A DNA stretch of 64,000 bases from an uncultured Clostridia bacterium (GTDB lineage: Bacteria; Bacillota; Clostridia; Oscillospirales; Acutalibacteraceae). This document shows, one piece after another, positions 29,835 to 38,175 of the stretch. The notes under the pieces were generated by a model. That model saw only the letters and a list, made by a program, of their open reading frames with translations, had not been told where the DNA came from and searched no databases. How positions within the stretch are numbered: the stretch's first letter is position 1; each line of letters starts with the position of its first letter. The translations under genes were made by a program, and so were the position numbers. The stretch is from the NCBI GenBank assembly GCA_904420015.1, contig CAJFTS010000030.1, positions 1-64,000 on the forward strand, given 5' to 3'.

Positions 29835-29949
29835 GAAAGAAAGGAAAAACGTTGCGAAATCCCGGCCTTTTTTTGAAAGATTTGCTTTTTCCGCTGTCCT
29901 GCCTTGACAGAAGGGGAAGAAAACGGCTATACTGAAACCAAACTTGATA

Positions 29950-30125
29950 TCGTACGTCTGACGGTTGCAGCTTGCTGCATGAAAAGGGAATGCGGTGTGA
30001 ATCCGCAGCAGCCCCCGCTACTGTGAAAAGGGACGAAGCGCTTTTTTGAGCCACTGGGAAACCGGGAAGGTATAAGCGCCGAGGAGGAGCTTTCAGCCAG
30101 GAGACCTGCCGCAGACGGTCCGCAC
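29950..30125 (+). ncRNA. Cobalamin riboswitch
   Basis: The conserved core is clear: GAAAAGGGAATGCGGTGTGAA, then TCCGCAGCAGCCCCCGCTAC and TGTGAAAAGGGACGAAG, then the B12 box AGCCAGGAGACCTGCC at about 30095-30110. The 5' and 3' edges are approximate. It precedes a terminator hairpin and a six-kilobase operon for ECF transport and two exported proteins, which sets the likely substrate of that operon as a corrinoid. Confidence 0.95.
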
Positions 30126-30200
30126 AGATTTTCGGTGGGAAAATACGTGGCGTTTTGAACTGGGCTGCAATGAGAGTTGCGGCGGTACACGTATGGGAAA

Positions 30201-30230
30201 GGGACCGAATGGAATGTCGGTCCCTTTTTT
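30201..30230 (+). terminator. Expression-platform terminator of the cobalamin riboswitch
   Basis: GGGACCGA and TCGGTCCC form an 8-bp stem followed by six T residues, about 90 bases after the B12 box and 62 before the first gene. Transcription is presumably stopped here when cobalamin is bound. Confidence 0.85.
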
Positions 30231-30291
30231 GCGTAAACGGATAAAAGCGGGACGGTAGAAGGGAAATTTTATCACGGAGGGATCGACAAGC

Positions 30292-31782
30292 ATGAAGCAG
30301 ATGAAAAAAAGCATTTTGGGCATGGTTTTGGCGCTGGCACTGCTGGTGACCGCGGCGCTGCCTGCGGCGGCCCAAACGGATGGGGCGGCAAAGGTGAGCG
30401 GCCAGGAGCTGAGCGAGGCCCTGTTCGGCGCGCTCGACTGGGCGAAGAAGGGGGAGGACGTCCTCCTCAACGACGCCTTCCTGGAAACCGCAGGCATTGG
30501 CGGGGAATGGCTGGTGCTGGCAGCCAGCCGCGCCGGGCTGGAGGAGGACTATTCCAAGTACCTGGATGCCCTGACCGCCTATGTACAGGAAAAATATAAC
30601 GAGAAGGGGAGTGCCAACGCCTTCTCCAACACCACCGACTGGCACCGCATTACCTTCGGCATTCTCGCCTGCGGCGGGGACCCCACCCATGTGGGAGAGG
30701 ATGCAAACGGGAACCCCATCAATTTGATTGCCGACGGGGTCTACAACCGCCGGGATGAAAAGGGGGAAGGCGTGCTCCCCAACCAGGGGGTCAACGCCCT
30801 GATCTACGGCCTGCTGGCGCTGGACACCATGCGCTATGACGTACCGGCCGACGCCCTTTACGACCGGGACGCCATCATCGAAGGCATCCTGGAAAATCAG
30901 ACCACTACCGGCGGGTTCGCCTGGTTTGGGGACAGCTCCGACCCGGATATGACCGGCATGGCCATCCAGGCCCTGGCCCCCTATTACTCCTCTGATAAGG
31001 TGTATACCTACACCTCCAGCATACAGAAGGACGAGGACGGGACGCCCCTTGCCTGCCAGAAAACGGTGGCCCAGGTGGTGGACGAGGCCATCGAAAGCCT
31101 TGTTCCCCAGCAGCTTGCCACCGGCGATCTGTATTCCCCCTGGTCTACCGGGCCGGAGGCCACCGTACAGCTGGTGATCGGCCTGTGCTCGCTGGGGATT
31201 GATCCCGAGCAGGACAGCCGCTTTCTCACCGAAGAGGGTAATACCCTGATCGACGGCATCCTGCGCCACCGCAATGGGGACGGCAGCTTCGGCAGCGGCG
31301 GGATGTCCACCGAACAGGTGGCCTATACCCTGGCCGCCTATACTCGTCTGCGGGCGAATATGCGCGATCTTTTCGATTTCCGGGCGGAGACCGACGCGAC
31401 GCAGTTTGTCCTTTCGGCAAACGGGGAAAGGGTTTGCATTCCGGTGACCGACGGGCAGACCGACTATACCGTTACCCTGCCGGCTGGGACGGCCTCGGTG
31501 CAGGTGGTAAACCTGCCGCTGGGCCCCTATGACAGCGCGGACACAGCGGTGGGCGAGGTGCTCGCCGTGACCGACGGCGGCGTCCTCTGCATCGAGGTGA
31601 CCGGCCGCACCGGCAGGGCGACCGTCTATCGGCTTACCACTGCTTTGGAGGCCTCTGCGGACAGCCGGCCGGAAGAGACCGAACCTTCTCCGCCCACCGG
31701 CGTTCCGGCGGCCGCTTCCGCGGTGGTGCTGCTGGGCCTGAGCGCGGCGGCCGTCGTGGGCCTTGGCCGGAAGCGCGGATAA
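30292..31782 (+). CDS. Exported alpha/alpha-barrel protein, putative corrinoid-binding surface protein
   Basis: A 496-residue protein with a signal peptide (about 1-28, cleavage near AAAQ). Residues 40-365 are helix pairs with prenyltransferase/squalene-cyclase-type repeat wording: NQGVNALIYGLLALDT, TGGFAWFGDSSDPDMTGMAIQAL, GPEATVQLVIGLCSLG and GDGSFGSGGMSTEQVAYTLAA. This is the fold of the alpha domain of intrinsic factor and transcobalamin; there are no catalytic DxDD or zinc motifs. A beta-rich segment follows (about 370-450), then a Pro/Glu linker, SPPTG at 466-470 (fits the (S/P)PxTG sortase motif of clostridia), a hydrophobic stretch and a basic RKRG tail. It is the first gene after the cobalamin riboswitch. 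I infer a wall-anchored corrinoid-capture role. Confidence 0.8.
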   Translation: MKQMKKSILGMVLALALLVTAALPAAAQTDGAAKVSGQELSEALFGALDWAKKGEDVLLNDAFLETAGIGGEWLVLAASRAGLEEDYSKYLDALTAYVQEKYNEKGSANAFSNTTDWHRITFGILACGGDPTHVGEDANGNPINLIADGVYNRRDEKGEGVLPNQGVNALIYGLLALDTMRYDVPADALYDRDAIIEGILENQTTTGGFAWFGDSSDPDMTGMAIQALAPYYSSDKVYTYTSSIQKDEDGTPLACQKTVAQVVDEAIESLVPQQLATGDLYSPWSTGPEATVQLVIGLCSLGIDPEQDSRFLTEEGNTLIDGILRHRNGDGSFGSGGMSTEQVAYTLAAYTRLRANMRDLFDFRAETDATQFVLSANGERVCIPVTDGQTDYTVTLPAGTASVQVVNLPLGPYDSADTAVGEVLAVTDGGVLCIEVTGRTGRATVYRLTTALEASADSRPEETEPSPPTGVPAAASAVVLLGLSAAAVVGLGRKRG

Positions 31783-31805
31783 AAGAATGCAATGCAAAGG
31801 ATGGA

Positions 31806-31841
31806 CAGGGTATTTCCGTTTTCAAAAACGGAAATACCCTG
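31806..31841 (+). repeat. Perfect hairpin inside the riboswitch operon
   Basis: CAGGGTATTTCCGTTTT and AAAACGGAAATACCCTG form a 17-bp perfect stem with a 2-base loop, 24 bases after the first gene and 26 before the second. No T tract follows. It may stabilise the upstream message or reduce read-through. Confidence 0.8.
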
Positions 31842-31866
31842 TTACTGGATACGAGGGAGGAACCGT

Positions 31867-32661
31867 ATGAGAAACCCAACCATGCGCATCAGATGGCTGC
31901 CGCTGCTGCTGGCTGTCGTCCTTCTTTTTTCCGGCTGTAAGGTGGAATTTCCGCAGGATCGGCTGACGGAGAGCTCCCTCTCGGCCCAATCCCTTCCCGA
32001 ACGCCTGGACGCGTCCTCCCTGCCTCAGGAAAGCGCCCTGCCCGGCCCGTCCCAGCCGGAAGCCTCGTCCTCCGCCCCGGCGGCAGACGGGGCGGAGGAC
32101 GGCGGGACCCCATCCTCTCCCGTTGGCGGAGGGGATGGGGCGTCTGCGTCCCATTCCCAACCGAACACTTCCTCTGCGGCCCCTTCCCAGACCCCGGACG
32201 CCTCTTCCCCAGGCGGCGGGACGGGCTCCTCCGCCCCTGCGCCGGATACGCCCCAAGCCCTTACCTGCACCCTTACCATCCGGTGTGACAACATCCTAGC
32301 CCATCTGGATCAGCTCGATCCGTCCCGCAGGGAATTTGTTCCCGAGGACGGCGTCATTTATGCCGCCCGTCAGGTAACCTTCCAGGAGGGGGAAACGGTG
32401 TACGACCTGCTCAAACGGGAAGCCGCCCAGGCGGGGATCCAGCTGACCCACGACGGGAGCGCCTATCTCCAGACCATCTACATCACCTCCATCCACAACC
32501 TGCGGGCCAAGGACTGCGGGGAAACCGGCGGCTGGATGTACCAGGTCAACGGCAGCACGCCGGGGATGAGCTGTTCGGCCTACCGGCTTGCGGACGGGGA
32601 TTTCGTATCGTGGGCCTACACGGTGGTTCCAGGGGATGTGGGCATTGTGGAGGGAAGCTGA
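31867..32661 (+). CDS. DUF4430 lipoprotein (transcobalamin C-terminal-like domain)
   Basis: A 264-residue protein. ATG 31867 follows GGGAGGAA. It has a lipoprotein signal with lipobox LFSGC (C24), then a Ser/Pro/Ala/Gly-rich low-complexity linker (about 28-130) and a C-terminal DUF4430 domain (about 133-262): ALTCTLTIRCDN, GETVYDLLKREA, and GGWMYQVNGSTPGMSCSAYRLADGD. DUF4430 (PF14478) is the domain that forms the beta domain of animal transcobalamin and intrinsic factor. With the riboswitch and ECF genes this suggests a membrane-tethered corrinoid-binding partner of the upstream barrel protein. Its stop overlaps the EcfT start (TGATG). Confidence 0.85.
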   Translation: MRNPTMRIRWLPLLLAVVLLFSGCKVEFPQDRLTESSLSAQSLPERLDASSLPQESALPGPSQPEASSSAPAADGAEDGGTPSSPVGGGDGASASHSQPNTSSAAPSQTPDASSPGGGTGSSAPAPDTPQALTCTLTIRCDNILAHLDQLDPSRREFVPEDGVIYAARQVTFQEGETVYDLLKREAAQAGIQLTHDGSAYLQTIYITSIHNLRAKDCGETGGWMYQVNGSTPGMSCSAYRLADGDFVSWAYTVVPGDVGIVEGS

Positions 32662-33551
32662 TGGCAAACTACGGCTTTTCTTCCTACCATCCTGCGGTCA
32701 ATTTTCTTTTCTTTGCCGCGGTGCTGCTCTTTTCCATGTTTTTTCTCCATCCGGTGCTGCTGGGCATCTCCTTTTTCAGCGCCTTGGCCTATGCCGTCCG
32801 TCTCAACGGCTGGCGTACCCTTCGGTTCTGTCTGACGGCGCTTTTGCCCATGGCGGTGCTGGTCGCTTTCCTCAACCCCGCCTTCAACCACGACGGGGTT
32901 ACCGTCCTCGTCTACGTCAACGACAACCCCATTACGCTGGAGTCGGTCTGTTACGGCTTGGCGGCGGCGGTTCTGTTTTCTTCGGTGATTTTGTGGTTTT
33001 CCTGCTACAATGCCGTTATGACCTCGGATAAATTTCTTCATCTGTTTGGGCGGGTTCTTCCGTCCCTCTCCCTGCTTTTCTCCATGTGCCTGCGGTTTGT
33101 GCCCCGCTTCAAGGGGCAGACTAAGGTGATCGCCCAGGCCCAGCGCGGGATCGGGCTCGACCCGGGGGAGGGAGGTCCCCTGCGCCGGGCGAAAAAGGGG
33201 ATGCACATCCTCTCCATCCTCACCACCTGGGCGCTGGAGAACGCCGTGGACACCGCCGATTCCATGAAGGCCAGGGGATACGGCCTAAAGGGCCGCACCA
33301 GCTTTTCCCTTTACCGGTTCGGCCGGCGGGATCGGGCGGCCCTGCTGTTCCTTTTGGCCCTGGTGGTGCTGGTGGGGTGGGGCGCGCTGCTGGGGGAGGC
33401 CACCCTGCAATACTTTCCCCGGCTTTCCGGCAAGGAGATCACCGGCAGGAGCCTAGTCCTTTACGGGGGATACGCCCTATTGTGCTTAACCCCGCTGATT
33501 TTGGATGCAAAGGAGGCGGTCGCATGGCGGCGGTCACAGTGGAAAAGCTGA
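32661..33551 (+). CDS. ecfT: ECF transporter transmembrane component (EcfT)
   Basis: A 296-residue membrane protein. GGAGGGAAG precedes ATG 32661. Several N-terminal hydrophobic helices are followed by a cytoplasmic coupling region with the EcfT signatures ARG in SMKARGYGLKGRTSF and an upstream RAKKGMHILSILTTWALENAVD helix. It links the substrate-binding S component to the two ATPases. It overlaps the next gene by 28 bases. Confidence 0.92.
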   Translation: MANYGFSSYHPAVNFLFFAAVLLFSMFFLHPVLLGISFFSALAYAVRLNGWRTLRFCLTALLPMAVLVAFLNPAFNHDGVTVLVYVNDNPITLESVCYGLAAAVLFSSVILWFSCYNAVMTSDKFLHLFGRVLPSLSLLFSMCLRFVPRFKGQTKVIAQAQRGIGLDPGEGGPLRRAKKGMHILSILTTWALENAVDTADSMKARGYGLKGRTSFSLYRFGRRDRAALLFLLALVVLVGWGALLGEATLQYFPRLSGKEITGRSLVLYGGYALLCLTPLILDAKEAVAWRRSQWKS

Positions 33552-35212
33552 CCTTTTCTTATCCCCAGCGGGAGACGCCCGCCCTGCGGCAGGTCTCTCT
33601 TTCGGTGGAGGAGGGGGAGTTTTTGGTTCTCTGCGGCAAATCCGGCTGCGGGAAAACCACCCTGCTGCGCCATCTCAAGCCCGCCCTCACCCCCCATGGG
33701 GAAAGGACGGGGGAAATCGCCCTGTTCGGGCGGCCCCTTTCTTCCTTGTCGGCGAGGGAGCAGGCGGCCCGGATCGGCTTTGTGCTGCAAAACCCGGACA
33801 ACCAGCTGGTGACCGACAAGGTCTGGCATGAGCTTGCCTTCGGGCTGGAAAGCCTGGGGATGCATCCGGATGTGATCCGGCTGCGGGTAGCGGAAATGGC
33901 CAGCTTTTTCGGCATCGGCCCGTGGTTTCATAAAAACGTATCCGACCTTTCCGGCGGGCAGAAGCAGCTGTTGAACTTGGCCTCCATCATGGCCATGCAG
34001 CCGGAGCTCCTTCTCCTCGACGAGCCCACCTCCCAGCTTGATCCCATCGCCGCGGCGGAGTTTCTCCAGACGGTGCGCAAAATCAACCGGGAGCTGGGGG
34101 TCGCCGTCCTGCTTACCGAACACCGCTTGGAAGAGGCCGTCCCCATGGCCGACCGGGTGGTGGTGATGGAGGAGGGAGCCATTCTGGTGGACGGGCCGCC
34201 GAGGGAGGCGGGAGAGCGGCTTAGGGAGCGGGGGCACGGCCTGTTTTCCTCCATGCCCGCCCCTTTGCAGATCGGCGCGGCTTTGCACGCGCCCTCCCCC
34301 TGCCCGCTGACCGTGCGGGAGGGCAGGAGATTTTTGTCCGGGCTGTTTGCCGGGCGTCCGCCTGAGATTGTGCAGCTGCAAGAGCCTGCCGCGCAAAAGA
34401 AGGGCGGGAAAGCCGCCGTCCGGCTCAAGGACGTGTGGTTTCGCTACGAGAAAAACGGGCCGGACGTGGTCAAGGACCTGTCGCTGACGGTGGAGGAGGG
34501 GAGCCTCTTTGCCGTGATGGGGCAAAACGGGGCCGGCAAGACCACCTTTCTCACCCTCCTCACCGGGCAAAACCGGCCGGTCCGCGGGAAGGTGTGGGTC
34601 CTGGATCAGGAGGTAGGGCGGTATAAGGGCGGGGCGCTTTTCCGCCGCTGCCTTGCGATGCTGCCCCAAAATCCCCAGGCCCTCTTTGTAAAAAAGACCA
34701 TCCGGGAGGATCTGATGGAAATGCTCCGGGAGGTTCCCCAGCGGCAGGCCGAGGAGCGGCTTTTGCAGACGGCCCGCCTGACCCGGATTGAGGGCCTGCT
34801 CGACGTCCATCCCTATGACGTCAGCGGCGGCGAGCAGCAGCGGGCGGCCCTTGCGAAGGTTTTGCTGCTGGAGCCGAAGGTCTTGCTCCTCGATGAGCCC
34901 ACCAAAGGCCTGGACAACCAGTATAAGGAGATCCTCGGCGGTATCCTGAAGGATCTGTGCAGGCAGGGGGCGACGGTGCTGCTGGTGTCCCATGACATTG
35001 AATTCTGCGCCCGGTACGCCGACCAATGCGCCCTGTTCTTTGATGGAACCATCGTCTCAAGGGGAGAGCCCCGCGTCTTTTTCTCCGGCAACCGGTTCTA
35101 TACCACCGCCGCCAACCGGATGGCCCGCCATCTGTTTCGGCAGGCGGTGACCAACGAGGAGGTAATTGCATTATGCCGCAAAAACGGCGTATCTCCCTGC
35201 GAACCCTGCTGA
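33524..35212 (+). CDS. ecfA: ECF transporter ATPase, two ATPase domains fused (EcfA-EcfA')
   Basis: A 562-residue tandem ABC ATPase. The start at 33524 follows AAAGGAGGCGG; the longer frame to 33377 overlaps ecfT and is not used. First domain: Walker A CGKSGCGKTTLL, Q-loop LQNPDNQLV, signature LSGGQKQLLNLA, Walker B LLLLDEPTSQLDP. Second domain: GQNGAGKTTFLTLL, LPQNPQALF, VSGGEQQRAALA, LLLDEPTKGLDNQ. The Q-loop wording (QNPDNQ) is typical for ECF-type ATPases. It serves here as a dedicated, not shared, energy module, since all ECF parts lie in one operon. Confidence 0.95.
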   Translation: MAAVTVEKLTFSYPQRETPALRQVSLSVEEGEFLVLCGKSGCGKTTLLRHLKPALTPHGERTGEIALFGRPLSSLSAREQAARIGFVLQNPDNQLVTDKVWHELAFGLESLGMHPDVIRLRVAEMASFFGIGPWFHKNVSDLSGGQKQLLNLASIMAMQPELLLLDEPTSQLDPIAAAEFLQTVRKINRELGVAVLLTEHRLEEAVPMADRVVVMEEGAILVDGPPREAGERLRERGHGLFSSMPAPLQIGAALHAPSPCPLTVREGRRFLSGLFAGRPPEIVQLQEPAAQKKGGKAAVRLKDVWFRYEKNGPDVVKDLSLTVEEGSLFAVMGQNGAGKTTFLTLLTGQNRPVRGKVWVLDQEVGRYKGGALFRRCLAMLPQNPQALFVKKTIREDLMEMLREVPQRQAEERLLQTARLTRIEGLLDVHPYDVSGGEQQRAALAKVLLLEPKVLLLDEPTKGLDNQYKEILGGILKDLCRQGATVLLVSHDIEFCARYADQCALFFDGTIVSRGEPRVFFSGNRFYTTAANRMARHLFRQAVTNEEVIALCRKNGVSPCEPC

Positions 35213-35895
35213 GCCTGTTTTTGGTGCTGGTGTTGATCCCGGCTACCATTCTGCTGGGAGTTTTCGTTCTCCAGGACCGCGCCTACTATTTTATCAGCCT
35301 GTTGCTGATCGTGTATACCATGCTCCCCTTCCTTCTCCTCTTCGAGAAACGCAAGCCCCAGGCCAGGGAGCTTGTGGTGGTCGCGGTCCTCTGCGCCATC
35401 GCCGTGGCGGGACGGGCGGCCTTTTTCATGATCCCCCAAGTCAAGCCCGTTATGGCCGTCGTCATCATAACGGGGGTGGCGCTGGGCCCCCAGGCGGGAT
35501 TTTTGACCGGGGCGGTCTCCGCCTTTGTCTCCAACTTCTTTTTCGGGCAGGGCCCCTGGACGCCGTGGCAGATGTTCTGCTTCGGCATCGCCGGCTTCCT
35601 GGCGGGCCTCCTCTTCCGGAAAGGGCGGCTTAGGGCCGGCCGGGTTTCCCTCTCCGTCTTTGGCGGGCTTGCCACCCTGGTGATCTACGGCGGGATCATG
35701 AACCCGGCCTCCCTGCTGATGGGGTCGGCCAAGCTGACCTGGGGGGCGGTGGTGACCTCCTATGCCGCCGGCCTTCCCATGGATCTCATCCATGCGGCCT
35801 CCACGGTGGTCTTTTTGCTGGTTTTGGCAAAGCCCATGCTGGAAAAGCTTACCCGCATCCAGGTCAAATACGGTTTGCTGCGGGAATCCTCGTAA
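35173..35895 (+). CDS. ECF transporter substrate-binding S component, predicted corrinoid-specific
   Basis: A 240-residue membrane protein with about six or more hydrophobic helices. It has an S-component-like core: LVVVAVLCAIAVAGRAAFFMIPQVKPVMAVV, LGPQAGFLTGAVSAFVSNFFFGQGPWTPWQM and GIAGFLAGLLF. This resembles the S component group associated with cobalamin (CblT/CbrT-like), but the assignment rests mainly on the riboswitch and neighbours. GAGGAGGT precedes the ATG. It overlaps the ATPase gene by 40 bases and is followed by the operon terminator. Confidence 0.85.
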   Translation: MPQKRRISLRTLLSLFLVLVLIPATILLGVFVLQDRAYYFISLLLIVYTMLPFLLLFEKRKPQARELVVVAVLCAIAVAGRAAFFMIPQVKPVMAVVIITGVALGPQAGFLTGAVSAFVSNFFFGQGPWTPWQMFCFGIAGFLAGLLFRKGRLRAGRVSLSVFGGLATLVIYGGIMNPASLLMGSAKLTWGAVVTSYAAGLPMDLIHAASTVVFLLVLAKPMLEKLTRIQVKYGLLRESS

Positions 35896-35924
35896 AAAAG
35901 CGGGCAATTTGCCCGCTTTTTTAC
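35892..35924. terminator. Terminator of the cobalamin uptake operon
   Basis: GTAAAAAAGCGGGCAA pairs perfectly with TTGCCCGCTTTTTTAC around one base. It overlaps the last stop codon and can act on both strands. Confidence 0.9.
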
Positions 35925-35942
35925 GTTGCCGCCCCTGTTCGG

Positions 35943-35970
35943 TTGAATTTCAGAAAGAATCTGGTATAAT
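35943..35970 (+). promoter_or_regulatory. Promoter of metG
   Basis: TTGAAT and TATAAT are separated by 16 bases, about 45 bases before the metG start. There is no room for a T-box or SAM riboswitch. Confidence 0.7.
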
Positions 35971-36015
35971 AATTCTTTATAAACGTCATATCCAAAACTG
36001 CGAGGAGGAACCAAC

Positions 36016-37986
36016 ATGAGCAAAACCTTTTACATCACCACGCCGATCTATTACCCGTCCGATAAGCTGCACATCGGGCATGCCTATTGCACCGTGGCGG
36101 CCGATACCATGGCGCGGTACAAACGAATGCAGGGATATGACGTGATGTTCTTGACCGGCACCGACGAGCACGGACAGAAGATTGAGGATAAGGCCAAGGC
36201 CAAGGGGGTCACCCCGAAGCAGTATGTCGATGAGATCGTCGACGGCATCCTCAAGCTGTGGAAGCTTCTCAACATCTCAAACGATAAGTTCATCCGCACC
36301 ACCGACGGCTATCACGAGGAAGCGGTCAAGAAGATTTTCAAGCAGCTTTACGACCAGGGGGATATCTACAAGGGCCGGTATGAGGGCTGGTACTGCACCC
36401 CCTGCGAATCCTTCTGGACCGAGACCCAGCTCAAGGACGGCAAATGCCCCGACTGCGGCCGGGAGGTCAAGCGGTCGGAGGAGGAGGCGTATTTCTTTAA
36501 GCTCTCCGCCTACGCCGATAAGCTGGTGGATTACTATAAGGACCATCCTGATTTTGTCGAGCCCCAGTCCAGGCTCAACGAAATGATCAACAATTTCATC
36601 AAACCCGGCCTTGAGGACCTGTGCGTTTCCCGCACCTCCTTTACCTGGGGCATCCCGGTGGACTTTGACCCCAAGCACGTGGTCTATGTCTGGATCGACG
36701 CGTTGAGCAACTACATCACCGCGCTGGGCTACGGCTCCGGCGACGATTCCCTCTACCGCAAATATTGGCCCGCCGACGTGCACCTGGTGGGCAAGGAGAT
36801 CGTGCGGTTCCATACCATCATCTGGCCCGCTATGCTCATGGCGCTGGGCCTGCCGCTGCCCAAAAAGGTGTTCGGCCACGGCTGGCTGGTCATCGGCGGA
36901 GGGAAGATGAGCAAATCCAAGGGCAATGTGGTGGACCCGGTGGTGCTCTGCGAGCGGTATGGGGTGGACGCCATCCGGTATTTCCTTCTGCGGGAAATCC
37001 CCTTCGGCTCGGACGGGAATTTTACCAATGAGGCCCTGGTCAGCCGGATCAATTCCGACCTGGCAAACGACCTTGGCAACCTGGTTTCCCGCACCCTGGC
37101 TATGATCGAAAAGTATTTTGCAGGCACCCTGCCCGCCGAGCGGGAGGCCGAGCCGGTGGATGAAGAATTGATTTCCCTGGCCATGGCGACCAAGAAGCAC
37201 GCGGAGAGCTATCTCGACCACATGCAGTTTTCCAGTGCCTTGGCGGAAATCTGGAAGCTCATCTCCCGCACCAACAAGTATATTGATGAAACCATGCCCT
37301 GGGCCCTTGCCAAGGACGAGGCGAAAAGCCCCCGCCTGGCTGCGGTGCTCTATAACCTGGCCGAGTGCATCCGCATCAGCGCCATCCTTATCGCTCCCTT
37401 CATGCCCTCCACCACGCCGGCGATTCTGGCCGGGCTGGGGTTGACCCAGGCGGACGCCATGTGGGAGCAGACGGCGAGCTGGGGCGTTCTTCCCAAAGCC
37501 CTGACGGTGAAAAAGGGGGAAGCCCTTTTCCCCCGCATCGATATGAAGAAGGAGCTCGAGGAGCTGGAAAAGCTCACCGGCCTGGACGCCGCCGGCCGCA
37601 CGGTGGAGAAGAAAGAGGGGAAGGCCCCGGAGCAGAAGGAGAAGGCCGAAGGGGTCGCCACCCTCATCGGGATTGAGGATTTTGCCAAGGTGGAGCTGCG
37701 GGCGGCAAAGGTCAAGCAGTGCGAGCCGGTGAAGAAGTCGGATAAGCTTTTGCGGCTTAAGCTCGACGACGGGGAGGGGACCCGGCAGGTGGTGTCCGGG
37801 ATCCATCCCTGGTATGAGCCTGCCGATCTGATCGGCAAGACGGTGATCCTGGTGGCCAACCTGAAGCCTGCCAAGCTGCGCGGGGTGGAAAGCTGCGGGA
37901 TGATTCTGGCGGCGGACGCGGCCGAGGACGACGTGCGGGTGGTTTTCCTGGACGATACGGTGCCGGCCGGCGCGAAAATCCGGTGA
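36016..37986 (+). CDS. metG: Methionyl-tRNA synthetase
   Basis: A 656-residue class I aminoacyl-tRNA synthetase that charges tRNA-Met. The HIGH motif is in DKLHIGHAY (about residue 15) and the KMSKS loop in GGGKMSKSKGN. A zinc knuckle is at about 128-145 (CTPCESF...CPDCG). After the anticodon-binding helices, an acidic linker leads to a C-terminal EMAPII/Trbp111-like tRNA-binding domain (from IGIEDFAKVELRAAKV), which aids dimerisation and tRNA binding. GAGGAGG precedes the ATG. Confidence 0.98.
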   Translation: MSKTFYITTPIYYPSDKLHIGHAYCTVAADTMARYKRMQGYDVMFLTGTDEHGQKIEDKAKAKGVTPKQYVDEIVDGILKLWKLLNISNDKFIRTTDGYHEEAVKKIFKQLYDQGDIYKGRYEGWYCTPCESFWTETQLKDGKCPDCGREVKRSEEEAYFFKLSAYADKLVDYYKDHPDFVEPQSRLNEMINNFIKPGLEDLCVSRTSFTWGIPVDFDPKHVVYVWIDALSNYITALGYGSGDDSLYRKYWPADVHLVGKEIVRFHTIIWPAMLMALGLPLPKKVFGHGWLVIGGGKMSKSKGNVVDPVVLCERYGVDAIRYFLLREIPFGSDGNFTNEALVSRINSDLANDLGNLVSRTLAMIEKYFAGTLPAEREAEPVDEELISLAMATKKHAESYLDHMQFSSALAEIWKLISRTNKYIDETMPWALAKDEAKSPRLAAVLYNLAECIRISAILIAPFMPSTTPAILAGLGLTQADAMWEQTASWGVLPKALTVKKGEALFPRIDMKKELEELEKLTGLDAAGRTVEKKEGKAPEQKEKAEGVATLIGIEDFAKVELRAAKVKQCEPVKKSDKLLRLKLDDGEGTRQVVSGIHPWYEPADLIGKTVILVANLKPAKLRGVESCGMILAADAAEDDVRVVFLDDTVPAGAKIR

Positions 37987-38037
37987 CAAAAGGGGAAGGC
38001 CGCGGGTTTGCTTTGCGCAAAAGGACGGATCTCCCCT

Positions 38038-38095
38038 GAAGGGGCCGGGTACCGGCTTAGGCGACGCAAGACAGGGAACCCTTTTCACGCATCAC
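38038..38095. repeat. 58-bp repeat, left copy (inverted relative to 40090-40147)
   Basis: These 58 bases match the reverse complement of 40090-40147 at 56 of 58 positions. The repeat contains a near-palindrome GGGCCGGGTACCGGC. It lies just after metG in noncoding DNA. Confidence 0.9.
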
Positions 38096-38114
38096 ATCCT
38101 TCGGGAATAAGGAC

Positions 38115-38142
38115 GGCGGGAAAGCAAGGCTGCTTTCCCGCC
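38115..38142 (+). terminator. Hairpin downstream of metG
   Basis: GGCGGGAAAGCA and TGCTTTCCCGCC form a perfect 12-bp stem with a 4-base loop; only CTGTTGTC follows, so it is a weak terminator at best. Confidence 0.55.
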
Positions 38143-38175
38143 CTGTTGTCACCAAACCAAGAAGGAGGGCTTTGT

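Noticed and set aside
35925-36015. T-box or SAM riboswitch before metG
   Set aside because: The gap is only 90 bases and is occupied by a terminator and a normal promoter.
36277-38088. Minus-strand open frame of 603 codons opposite metG
   Set aside because: Shadow of metG. Its N-terminal wording recurs at 40097 only because of the 58-bp inverted repeat.
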